A stretch of 64,000 nucleotides of DNA from Sphingobacterium micropteri (lineage in GTDB: Bacteria > Bacteroidota > Bacteroidia > Sphingobacteriales > Sphingobacteriaceae), in assembly GCF_014692515.1 (NCBI RefSeq), contig NZ_JACOIK010000015.1, positions 1-64,000 of the forward strand, written 5' to 3'. Of the stretch, positions 8,756 through 17,476 are shown in pieces (within the stretch, counting starts at the first letter, position 1; every line of letters starts with the position of its first letter). A model generated the notes under the pieces. The model had not been told where the DNA came from and made no database searches. It saw only the letters and a program-made list of their open reading frames with translations. The translations under genes and the position numbers were made by a program.

Positions 8756-9178
8756 ATGAACTGGGGATTAAAGATCATATTAGGATTGGGGACTTTTATC
8801 GTATTTATTGTGAGTGCGGGAATATATATGGTGACTAAGAATACGGATACGTTGGAAGATGAGGATTACTATGAAAGAAGTTTATCCTATGATGAGGTTT
8901 ACCAGCGGAAGCAGAATTTATTAAATGATAATGCCCGCCCAACAGTTAGCGTTAAAAACGATACATTGTATATTACCTTTAGCGAACCATATAATCGAGG
9001 CAACCTTATCTTTAAGCGACCATCCGATAGCATGTTGGATATGTCATTACCATTTGTAACGGAAAGTCAGCATTACAGAATACCTGTGGGTAGCTTTACC
9101 AAAGGTAGTTGGCGACTGGAAATTTCTTGGCAACAAGGCGGAACACCTTATACTTCCGATCATAATTTATATTTTTAA
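8756..9178 (+). CDS. ccoH: cbb3 oxidase assembly protein CcoH (FixH)
   Basis: The product has 140 residues with one N-terminal membrane helix (IILGLGTFIVFIVSAGIYMV) and a periplasmic beta-rich domain. The NTDTLEDEDYYERSLSYDEVYQRK region is typical of the FixH family in Bacteroidota. CcoH helps assemble and stabilise the cbb3 complex. It begins 8 bp after ccoG and ends 2 bp before the next gene. Confidence 0.87.
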   Translation: MNWGLKIILGLGTFIVFIVSAGIYMVTKNTDTLEDEDYYERSLSYDEVYQRKQNLLNDNARPTVSVKNDTLYITFSEPYNRGNLIFKRPSDSMLDMSLPFVTESQHYRIPVGSFTKGSWRLEISWQQGGTPYTSDHNLYF

Positions 9179-9180
9179 TA

Positions 9181-9873
9181 ATGACCTATCACTATTTTGC
9201 ATTTTTTATGGGACTTTTTGGTAGTGTACATTGTGCCGTTATGTGTGGTCCGCTATTGCTCGCTATAAATGGCCAAATGGGCTTGTCGTGGAAAGTGGTT
9301 TTTAATCGGTTACTTTATCAAATAGGGCGTATTCTTACTTATGGTATAATGGGACTTTTTTTGGGAATCTTAGGAAGTATGGCTGTCGTACAAGGATGGC
9401 AAAGAGGATTAAGTATCGTCGTAGGTATTGGGCTCGTAATAATCGGTATGTTTTATGTCTTTGGGAAAAACACGCAAGCGTTAACTCGTTTTCAAACAAA
9501 GGCAGTCCAACCGTTTGCGAGATATATGGGACGATGGCTTTATAGGCCCGGAGGCTCTTTTGTAGCTGGAATATTAAATGGTATTTTGCCTTGTGGTATG
9601 GTTTATATGGCTTTAGCATCAGCCATGAACGCTGATTCGTTAACAAACAGTTTTCTTTTTATGGTGCTTTTTGGTTTAGGAACATTGCCCTTGCTCTTTG
9701 TTTTCTCTTTTGCTGGAAGCTTTTCCAAACCCATTTTTAAACGTGGATTTAACCGTGTAATACCTTTTCTTTATTTAATCATGGGCATTTGGTTCATTTT
9801 GAGAGGAGCGAACCTAGATATCCCTTATCTAAGTCCGCTACTACATGTAGATGGAGCAATTAATTGTGCTTAA
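9181..9873 (+). CDS. Sulfite exporter TauE/SafE (UreH-like) membrane protein in cbb3 operon
   Basis: The product has 230 residues and about six transmembrane helices. Diagnostic segments are GLFGSVHCAVMCGPLL and FVAGILNGILPCGMVYMALA, which place it in the UreH/SafE subgroup of the TauE-like superfamily. Members located in cbb3 operons are thought to handle metal (copper) or thiol chemistry during oxidase assembly; the Cys residues at CAVMCG and PCGM are candidates for copper binding. This function is inferred from position. It is the last gene of the operon and converges on the efflux operon with only 11 bp between the two stops and no obvious hairpin. Confidence 0.8.
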   Translation: MTYHYFAFFMGLFGSVHCAVMCGPLLLAINGQMGLSWKVVFNRLLYQIGRILTYGIMGLFLGILGSMAVVQGWQRGLSIVVGIGLVIIGMFYVFGKNTQALTRFQTKAVQPFARYMGRWLYRPGGSFVAGILNGILPCGMVYMALASAMNADSLTNSFLFMVLFGLGTLPLLFVFSFAGSFSKPIFKRGFNRVIPFLYLIMGIWFILRGANLDIPYLSPLLHVDGAINCA

Positions 9874-9884
9874 CCACTATCTAA

Positions 9885-11366
9885 TTATTCCACGGTTTCC
9901 GTTGTTTCCTGCCATCCGCCACCGAGTGCTCTATATAAATCTACATAAGCTTCCAATTGTTTCTGTCTGATATCGACCAGTGCTAACTCACTAGAGAGCG
10001 CGTTGCTTTGGGCAGTGATTACTTCGAGATAAGTCGCATAATCACTCATAAACAACAACGATGCATTTCTAACGGCTAATTCAGAATTTTCCACTCTTCT
10101 TCTCGTCAATTCAATTTGCTCTTTCTGCTTTTCTACCGTAATAACCGCATTGGATACTTCGTGTACAGCTTCCATGACCGTTTTCTGCAGCTCCAATTCG
10201 GTCTTTTCACGTTCTATTTTAGCAACTTCCCATTGATTCTTTAATCGCCCATTTCTAAAAATAGGGGTGGTCAATCCGCCGGCAAATCCACCGAGTAACG
10301 CTCCGGGAATATTATACCAGTTTTTAGGTAACATAGCGTTTGTACCAAGAACACCGCTAAGCGAAAGCTGTGGATACCGCATAATCTGTCGTAAATTCAT
10401 TTCCGCATTAGCAGCAATGAGTGCATATTCCGCACGTTTTATGTCTGGTCGATTCCTAATAATTTCGAGAGGAGCACCTAGCGTAATGCTGTTTTCCGTG
10501 TTCATTAAGCTGTCTATTTTAAAGCCTCTAGTTACGACATTTGGCATTTCACCTATCAAAACATTGAGTGCATTTTCCTGTAAGGCGATTTCTTTCTCCA
10601 ATTCGGGGATCAATGACGCGGCAACTAGTCGCTGTGATTCCGTTTGCTGGATGGCTAATGCGGTGATCTCTCCGGCGTCATACTGTAACCGGATCATACG
10701 TAATGTACTGTCGTTAAGTAGTAAGTTACGTTTAGCGACCTCGATCTGAGCATCTAACATAATCAGGTTAAAATAACCTTTCGCAACGTCTGCGATTAAT
10801 CTGGTTTGAATAGCATTTTTTGCTTCGTAGGAATCGAGAAAATCTGATTTTAAGGCATCTTGCTGATGGGCAATCCTGCCCCATATATCCAGTTCCCAGC
10901 TAAACTCTAAGCCCGCACTAAATTGTGATTGGTATTGAAATAGATTATCGGGAGCCTCTTCTCCACTTTCGCTATACCACTTTGAAGACGGGTTGCTATA
11001 AAAATCCTTAGAACGAAATTGCCTATTTACGGTAGCAATATTACCATCTACAGAAGGAAGGTATTCTAGCTTGTTTTGTCTCAGATTACGATTGGCGATT
11101 TCAATATTCTTTAAAGCTGTTCGCATATCGTAATTGTTTACCAGTGCCGTATCAATAAGTGCGATCAGCTGTGGATCATTGAAAAAATCACGCCAGGAAA
11201 CCTGTGCGAAGGCAATCGTATCCTGTTGATAGGTCAGTGTATCCCCCCGAAAATTTTCGGGAAGATTTAGTTCCGGTTGGACATATCGCTTACCGACTTT
11301 GCATGCAGATAAGCTGACCAATACTGCCGTAATATATACCAGTTGTTTCAGTGTCATAAGTTTCAT
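9885..11366 (-). CDS. RND efflux outer-membrane lipoprotein, NodT/OprM family
   Basis: The product has 493 residues with a lipoprotein signal (VSLSACK). Two repeats of the TolC-type OEP domain follow, with typical phrases such as RPDIKRAEYALIAANAEMNLRQI and PTIFRNGRLKNQWEVAK-like segments. It forms the outer-membrane exit channel of a tripartite pump. It lies 3 bp after the RND pump gene, so the two are cotranscribed. It is the third gene of the operon in transcription order. Confidence 0.92.
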   Translation of the reverse strand: MKLMTLKQLVYITAVLVSLSACKVGKRYVQPELNLPENFRGDTLTYQQDTIAFAQVSWRDFFNDPQLIALIDTALVNNYDMRTALKNIEIANRNLRQNKLEYLPSVDGNIATVNRQFRSKDFYSNPSSKWYSESGEEAPDNLFQYQSQFSAGLEFSWELDIWGRIAHQQDALKSDFLDSYEAKNAIQTRLIADVAKGYFNLIMLDAQIEVAKRNLLLNDSTLRMIRLQYDAGEITALAIQQTESQRLVAASLIPELEKEIALQENALNVLIGEMPNVVTRGFKIDSLMNTENSITLGAPLEIIRNRPDIKRAEYALIAANAEMNLRQIMRYPQLSLSGVLGTNAMLPKNWYNIPGALLGGFAGGLTTPIFRNGRLKNQWEVAKIEREKTELELQKTVMEAVHEVSNAVITVEKQKEQIELTRRRVENSELAVRNASLLFMSDYATYLEVITAQSNALSSELALVDIRQKQLEAYVDLYRALGGGWQETTETVE

Positions 11367-11369
11367 GCG

Positions 11370-14300
11370 TTATTCGTCAGAAGATTTAAGTTTTTCCCTT
11401 ACTTTTTCATCTAGTGCCTTAAAGACCATAAACAAGACCGGGATGATAAATATACCAAATATCACACCAGATAGCATGCCACCTGCAGCGCTAAAGCTGA
11501 TCGAGTGATTTCCGATAGCGGAAGGACCAACGGTCCACATTAAAGGGACTAGACCAGCGACGAAAGCAAGGGAAGTCATGAGTATGGGGCGGAGACGTAA
11601 TTTTGCGCCCATGATGGCAGCGTCGTAAATACTTAAGCCTTTATTTCGCTGTTGTATGGCAAACTCAACAATAAGGATTGCATTTTTTGCTAATAACCCG
11701 ATTAACATAATCAATCCGACTTGTACATAAATGTTGTTTTGTAAACCTACTATCCAAATCGTGGAGAATACACCAATTAATCCTACGGGAACCGACAGTA
11801 AGACCGCCCATGGAAGAATATAGCTTTCATATTGTGCTGCTAAAAGGAAGTAGATAAAGATGAACGAGAGTCCAAAAATAAGGATGGTCTGTGAGCCAGC
11901 CTGACTTTCTTCATAAGCCATTCCCGTCCACTCATAACCATAATTGGCGGGTAGTTCTGCGATAGCAAGTTGTTCAATAGCTTCCATAGCGTCTCCTGTA
12001 CTGTAACCGGTAGCAGGTGTGGCATTTACAGTAATCGAGTTATATAGATTATACCGTGAAACAGATTCCGGGCCGATAACTTTATTTAGTGTCATTAATG
12101 TTCCTACAGGTACCATTCTACCGTCTTTATTTCGGACAAAAATTGAGTTTAGTGATTCTGGATCCGTTCGAAAATCAAAATCGGCTTGTAAATATACCCT
12201 ATACGTTCTGCCGAAACGGTTAAAATCTCCACCATTCACACGAGCGAAGTATAGCCGAATGGTACTCATCATTTCCCGAATGTCAACGCCCAAACTTTTT
12301 GCTTTGACGACATCGATATCCGCTTCAAACTGTGGGAAATTAGATTTAAACGTTGTATATGCATTGCCTACTTCTGGTAGATTATTGATCTGACGAATAA
12401 ACGTATCCGCTACGAGATCAAAGTCGCGAATATCTCCCCCCAAACGATCTTGCAATACCAGTTCTAATCCGGCAAATTCACCGAAACCTTGTACGGTAGG
12501 TCGAGGAAAGACCGTAAATGTGGCTTCATCTATTTGGGACAAGTCGTTTCGGATAGTGTCCATAAAGGCATTGATGGATTTAATGTCTGTTCGCTCTTTA
12601 TGTGATTTTAGGTTGATATAACCTGCTGCAAATGCAGGGCTAGCTCCTCCATCCAATGCGTTGAAGCCTGATACAGTTGTCATACCCGCTATATCTTCTC
12701 GTTTCTTTAAGATACTATCTGCTTTGCGCAATACAGCGGTAGTTCTGGATAACGAAGCGCCAGGGGGCATAGCCAACGAATAAGTTACAAAACTGTCGTC
12801 TTCTGTAGGGATAAAGCTTCGCGGTGTGTTCATCAAGAAGACTGCTCCAATAAGGGTGATGACAACTAACCCTAAAAAAGCTATTTTTTTATGATTTAAC
12901 AGATACTTTACACCAGCAAGATATTTGGTGGTGAATTTATCAAAAGCTGTATTGAAGGCTGTGAAGAACCTTGTTTTATACTTTTGAAAAGTATTTAGTT
13001 TTTTCTCCTCCTCTATTTGTTGGGGATGTACAGGTTTTAGCAACAGTGCACATAAAGCAGGGGAGAGTGTTAGCGCATTCACAGCAGATATTAATATCGC
13101 TGTTGCTAGGGTATAAGCAAATTGTTGATAGAAAATACCTGCCGGACCTTGCATAAAGCCCACTGGGAGGAATACCGCTGCCATAACCATCGTAATGGAT
13201 AGAATAGCACTTGTGATCTCGGACATGGTTTGGATGGTGGCTTCTTTTGCTTTCAAACCTGTCTCATGCATTTTTTGGTGAACGGCCTCAACGACTACAA
13301 TGGCATCGTCAACCACGATACCAATAGCGAGAACGAGTGCAAACATCGTGAGTACATTCAACGAGAAACCAAAAAGACTTAGAAAGAAAAACGTACCGAC
13401 GAGGGATACCGGAATGGCAATAGCGGGTATCAATGTGGAGCGGAAATCTTGTAAGAAAATAAATACAATGATAAATACCAAAATAAAGGCTTCAAAAAGT
13501 GTATGCTTTACTTGGTTGATAGATTCGTCTATTTGATCCCGTACACTATATGATATTTCGTAATGCATCCCTTTTGGAAAAGCTACCGATATCTCCTCTA
13601 GTACTTTTCGTACTTCTTGGTCGATCGCGTGCGCGTTCGAACCACTGGTTTGTGTAATATTAAGGGTTAAACCAGGATAACCGTTCACCTTATTGTCGCT
13701 ATTTAAGTTTGTTGCGCCAAACTCAATACGTGCAATATCTTTTAGATAGAGGACAGACCCATCAATATTTGTCTTGATGACCATATTTTCGAATTCTTCC
13801 GGTTGCGAAAAACGTCCTTTATGTCGGATAACTGTTTCGAAAACCTCATCGGTAGCCTCCCCAAACTTGCCGGGGGCCATCTCGAAGTTCTGGTCACTTA
13901 AAGCCTTTGTGATATCCTGTGGTACTAAATTATATAGTGCTAATTTTTCGGGATTCAACCAAACACGCATGGAATAGTCCCGCGCACCAATTCTAGCTAC
14001 CTGTGCCACGCCGTCTACCCGTAAAAGCGGGCGGATCATATTGATCTGTGCATATGCCTGCAAGAAGGTCTCGTCATAAATGGAATCTTTATGATCAGAG
14101 TATAAATTTATAGTCATGATAGCCCCACTCTGTCTAGGCTGCACGGTTATACCATTCTCGTTTACTTCTGCTGGAATAGTGGATATTGCTCTGGAAATAC
14201 GGGTTTGTACATTCACCGATGCGATATCAGGATTGGTGCCCGTTTTAAAAAATACTTGTATACTGCCCGATCCCGAGTTGGTGGCTGTAGACCGGATATA

Positions 14301-14528
14301 GGTCATGTCTTCTACACCATTAATAGCTTCTTCAACAGGTAACAAAACACTCTCTGCTACGGTTTCGGAATTCGCTCCCGGATAGCTCAAGGAGACCACT
14401 ACACTGGGAGGTGCAATTTCGGGGAACCTACTGATGGGAAGTATCATCATCCCTACTAGGCCCAAAATGACTAAAATTAAGGATACTACGGTGGCTAGCA
14501 CCGGTCTATTTATGAATGTTTTTAACAT
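11370..14528 (-). CDS. RND multidrug efflux pump, HAE1/AcrB family
   Basis: The product has 1052 residues, the usual AcrB length. Twelve membrane helices and two large periplasmic loops are evident. The proton-relay acidic pair is present in GIVVDDAIVVVEA (helix 4), and the helix-10 lysine in LLAKNAILIVEFA. The N terminus (FINRPVLATVVSLILVILG) and the FVTYSLAMPPGASLSRT region are typical of the family. It exports hydrophobic compounds using the proton gradient. Adaptor and channel genes flank it; substrates cannot be read from sequence. No regulator gene is adjacent. Confidence 0.95.
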   Translation of the reverse strand: MLKTFINRPVLATVVSLILVILGLVGMMILPISRFPEIAPPSVVVSLSYPGANSETVAESVLLPVEEAINGVEDMTYIRSTATNSGSGSIQVFFKTGTNPDIASVNVQTRISRAISTIPAEVNENGITVQPRQSGAIMTINLYSDHKDSIYDETFLQAYAQINMIRPLLRVDGVAQVARIGARDYSMRVWLNPEKLALYNLVPQDITKALSDQNFEMAPGKFGEATDEVFETVIRHKGRFSQPEEFENMVIKTNIDGSVLYLKDIARIEFGATNLNSDNKVNGYPGLTLNITQTSGSNAHAIDQEVRKVLEEISVAFPKGMHYEISYSVRDQIDESINQVKHTLFEAFILVFIIVFIFLQDFRSTLIPAIAIPVSLVGTFFFLSLFGFSLNVLTMFALVLAIGIVVDDAIVVVEAVHQKMHETGLKAKEATIQTMSEITSAILSITMVMAAVFLPVGFMQGPAGIFYQQFAYTLATAILISAVNALTLSPALCALLLKPVHPQQIEEEKKLNTFQKYKTRFFTAFNTAFDKFTTKYLAGVKYLLNHKKIAFLGLVVITLIGAVFLMNTPRSFIPTEDDSFVTYSLAMPPGASLSRTTAVLRKADSILKKREDIAGMTTVSGFNALDGGASPAFAAGYINLKSHKERTDIKSINAFMDTIRNDLSQIDEATFTVFPRPTVQGFGEFAGLELVLQDRLGGDIRDFDLVADTFIRQINNLPEVGNAYTTFKSNFPQFEADIDVVKAKSLGVDIREMMSTIRLYFARVNGGDFNRFGRTYRVYLQADFDFRTDPESLNSIFVRNKDGRMVPVGTLMTLNKVIGPESVSRYNLYNSITVNATPATGYSTGDAMEAIEQLAIAELPANYGYEWTGMAYEESQAGSQTILIFGLSFIFIYFLLAAQYESYILPWAVLLSVPVGLIGVFSTIWIVGLQNNIYVQVGLIMLIGLLAKNAILIVEFAIQQRNKGLSIYDAAIMGAKLRLRPILMTSLAFVAGLVPLMWTVGPSAIGNHSISFSAAGGMLSGVIFGIFIIPVLFMVFKALDEKVREKLKSSDE

Positions 14529-14590
14529 TGAATGTACTTTTTAAAATCAATCTGATGAGAGGAGATTGTGGGTGAAGAGAGCATTCGCAA

Positions 14591-15745
14591 TTATTGGGCA
14601 ATAGGTGTTACGACAGAACCGTCCGTAATTTTATCAATGCCCGAAAGTAATACCCTATCACCGATGTTTAAACCAGAGACAATATAGTTATCTCTACTGG
14701 TACCTTCGATTTTAATGGAACGACGTTCCACTTGGTTATTATCATCCAAAGTATACACGAACGTTCTATCTTGCAGTGAACTCGTCGCAACCTGCGGAAT
14801 TTGGATTACACCTTTTTTTGTTTCTGAAATTTTTAATGTTCCTGTACTACCATTTCTTAAGATATTATCTTCATTCGGAAAAGATGCTCTTAACGATATA
14901 GCGCCTGTTGTTCTATCGACCTGACCATCAATGGCGTCTACGATACCTTTCTTCTTGTATTGTTCACCATCCGCAAGAATCAAGGTGGCTTCAGGAAAAA
15001 CAAGTCTGTTTTTGGAATTTTTGATACCTAGTAAACTATCTTCCCGTGCTTTTATTTTTGAAAAATATAAGAAGTCCGATTCATTCATCGAGAAATAAAC
15101 ATATACTTCCTGCACATCTGACAATACGGTCATCGGTTCTCTGTCACCTTTGGAAACAAGGTTTCCTATTCTTTTCGGAATCCGACCAATATAACCACTA
15201 ACAGGCGCCGTTAGAATGGTGAATTCTTTGCTAATTTCAGCGTTTCTTACCTCTGCAGCAGCTTGATCGAGTGAGGCTTTGGCCACATCGTAGTCTGACA
15301 TTACTTTCCGGAGTCTGACTTCCGATATGACATCATTCTCTACTAAAGGTCGTAACCGCTCTACCTCCAATTTCGCATTTTCCAATCTTGCTTTCGCAAC
15401 ATTTTGATTGGCAAGCGCGTTATTAAGACCTTCTTGATAAACCGAAGCATCTATTTTAAATAAATTTTGGCCCTTTTCTACGTATTGGCCCTCGTCCACG
15501 TATATTTGTTGCAATATACCCTCAACTTGTGGGCGAATTTCTACATTTACTTTGCCTTCAATGGTTCCTAGGTAATCTTTTACCGTAACCGCATTACTTG
15601 TATCAACTGTGTGTACCGGTAAAGCTAGGGGTTTATTCGCCGTATCTTCTGATTTGCTTGTGTTACAATTTGTGAAAGTAGCTACGCCGACTCCCGCCAC
15701 TAATATGTATGCTATTTGTTTTAATATTGAATTTTTTATGTTCAT
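14591..15745 (-). CDS. RND efflux periplasmic adaptor (membrane fusion protein)
   Basis: The product has 384 residues when started at the ATG at 15745, which begins MNIKNSILKQ and leads into a lipoprotein signal ending FTNC. An upstream ATG at 15808 would put 21 charged residues before the signal and is unlikely. The biotin-lipoyl, hairpin (NVAKARLENAKLEVERLRPL) and beta-barrel domains are in the normal order. It couples the inner-membrane pump to the outer-membrane channel. It is the first gene of the efflux operon, 62 bp upstream of the pump gene. A palindromic operator candidate lies 35-52 bp upstream of the start. Confidence 0.9.
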   Translation of the reverse strand: MNIKNSILKQIAYILVAGVGVATFTNCNTSKSEDTANKPLALPVHTVDTSNAVTVKDYLGTIEGKVNVEIRPQVEGILQQIYVDEGQYVEKGQNLFKIDASVYQEGLNNALANQNVAKARLENAKLEVERLRPLVENDVISEVRLRKVMSDYDVAKASLDQAAAEVRNAEISKEFTILTAPVSGYIGRIPKRIGNLVSKGDREPMTVLSDVQEVYVYFSMNESDFLYFSKIKAREDSLLGIKNSKNRLVFPEATLILADGEQYKKKGIVDAIDGQVDRTTGAISLRASFPNEDNILRNGSTGTLKISETKKGVIQIPQVATSSLQDRTFVYTLDDNNQVERRSIKIEGTSRDNYIVSGLNIGDRVLLSGIDKITDGSVVTPIAQ

Positions 15746-15779
15746 CTTTTGTATTATATCTTTTACATCTGTCTTTATT

Positions 15780-15797
15780 TGTAACGGTTTAGTTACA
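15780..15797. promoter_or_regulatory. Candidate operator of the efflux operon
   Basis: TGTAAC-N6-GTTACA is a perfect 6+6 dyad located between the adaptor start (15745) and the divergent cardiolipin synthase gene. It has the form of a dimeric repressor or activator site. No cognate regulator is encoded next to it. Confidence 0.45.
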
Positions 15798-15918
15798 GGT
15801 GTATGCAATTATAACGCTTTTTATATACAATAGTTGCTCGTTTAACAATTCTTAACGAATACAATGGTTCGGTTAATTCCGACAAAAAACCTATTTTTAT
15901 TGGGACATTGATCAATAT

Positions 15919-17397
15919 ATGGAATTTACACAAGAATTGCTCCAGTTTTTAAAACAATGGTATTGGATACCTATTGTTTTTTTATATTTGGGAGTACTTA
16001 GTACTATTTTAATTGAGAACAGGAATCCTACTAAAACCCTATCTTGGATTTTGGTCATCGTTTTCTTGCCTGTTGTCGGCTTGCTGATTTATTATTTATT
16101 CGGACAGAAATTCAATAAAGTTAGACGTCTCAAACGTGTGAATGATGCGCAAATGATGCGTTTGAAGAAAGAATGGCAGCGTTTGGAGCCCTATATGGAA
16201 CAGAATCTTGTTCGCATCAGTGACCGGATAGGAACGCTCTCGCGGGTGTTTACTTTCTTAAAAAATGAGCGTGTGTCATCACCGACGACGGGAAATAGCG
16301 TCAAATTGCTCATCAATGGCGAAGAAAAGTTTCCCGAATTCCTGAAATCCTTGCGTGAAGCCCGTCATTCTATTCATTTAGAATATTATATTTTCGAGGT
16401 AGATACAATTGGTAAGGAGGTTTTGTCTCTTTTAGAAGAGAAAGCCAAAGAAGGTGTTTTTGTGCGTTTATTAATTGATAGCTTTGGCTCGCCGGGCTTG
16501 GTAAAATATTTATCGCGTAGAAAAGATTTAAGTTTTGAATACCATCATTTTTTTCCGGTAACTTTTACGTCTATGGGGAATAGTAATTACCGAAACCATC
16601 GTAAGGTTGCTGTCATTGATGCAGAAATAGGGTATATTGGGGGAATGAACATTTCCGATCGGTATATCAATGATCCTGCCAATAGTACCGCTGTTTTTTG
16701 GCGAGACACTTCCGTGAGAATTGAAGGGCCTGCAGTGACTATGCTTCAAATCGGTTTTTGGAATTCTTGGAATTTGGCAGATGGTACACCTTTTCAATTG
16801 AGTGAGGGATATCTTCTCCATCAAATGCCGCACATAGAAAAGAAAGGAAGTGCAGCAGTTTCCTTTGTGGAAAGTGATCCGGGGTCGTTAGGGCCTTTTA
16901 ATATGGAAGCTATTCTTGTGGGGTTGGGGGAGGCCGACAGGAAAATCCAGCTCGTTACACCTTACTATGTGCCGAGTGATGAATTAGCAACGGCTCTAAA
17001 GGTTGCAGCGGCATCGGGTTTGGAAGTGGAATTGATGTTGCCCGAGAAATCAGACTCTTTTATCGTGCAGCATGCCAGCCTTTCGTTTATTAAACCTCTT
17101 CTAGAACGAGGGGTCAAAGTTTATTTTTATAAGAAAGGCTTTATCCATGCTAAAACAATCAACATTGATGGGAAGCTTTCTTACATCGGAACAGTCAATC
17201 TAGATACACGTAGTTTTTATATCAATTATGAAATTGCCGCCGTAATCTCCGATGATACTGTTTGTAGACAATTAGAAGAGCAATTTGAACGTGATAAAGA
17301 AGACTGCGAACGCATGACTTTGATAGAATGGAAAAAACGAAACGTATGGAAACGTGGACTTGATTCTGTATGTCGTTTGCTCGCTCCATTGTTATAA
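15919..17397 (+). CDS. cls: Cardiolipin synthase (phospholipase D family)
   Basis: The product has 492 residues. Two N-terminal membrane helices (about residues 14-33 and 40-62) are followed by two PLD domains with HKD motifs: HRKVAVID near residue 226 and HAKTINID near residue 409. It condenses two phosphatidylglycerols, or PG with another phospholipid, into cardiolipin at the inner membrane. Length and order match ClsA-type enzymes. A -7-like TATTTTTA (15892-15899) precedes the start. It is divergent from the efflux operon. Confidence 0.92.
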   Translation: MEFTQELLQFLKQWYWIPIVFLYLGVLSTILIENRNPTKTLSWILVIVFLPVVGLLIYYLFGQKFNKVRRLKRVNDAQMMRLKKEWQRLEPYMEQNLVRISDRIGTLSRVFTFLKNERVSSPTTGNSVKLLINGEEKFPEFLKSLREARHSIHLEYYIFEVDTIGKEVLSLLEEKAKEGVFVRLLIDSFGSPGLVKYLSRRKDLSFEYHHFFPVTFTSMGNSNYRNHRKVAVIDAEIGYIGGMNISDRYINDPANSTAVFWRDTSVRIEGPAVTMLQIGFWNSWNLADGTPFQLSEGYLLHQMPHIEKKGSAAVSFVESDPGSLGPFNMEAILVGLGEADRKIQLVTPYYVPSDELATALKVAAASGLEVELMLPEKSDSFIVQHASLSFIKPLLERGVKVYFYKKGFIHAKTINIDGKLSYIGTVNLDTRSFYINYEIAAVISDDTVCRQLEEQFERDKEDCERMTLIEWKKRNVWKRGLDSVCRLLAPLL

Positions 17398-17476
17398 GGT
17401 GTTAAACATGGGCGCAAAACATACATTTTCAGAAAAAAAATAGATAACTTTAACTCCGCGAAAAAACTGTATATTA

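Noticed and set aside
12019..12393. Plus-strand frames within the RND pump gene
   Set aside because: They are antisense shadows of a gene with clear AcrB motifs.
15746..15808. Upstream start for the efflux adaptor
   Set aside because: It would place a charged 21-residue segment before the lipoprotein signal and cover the operator dyad.
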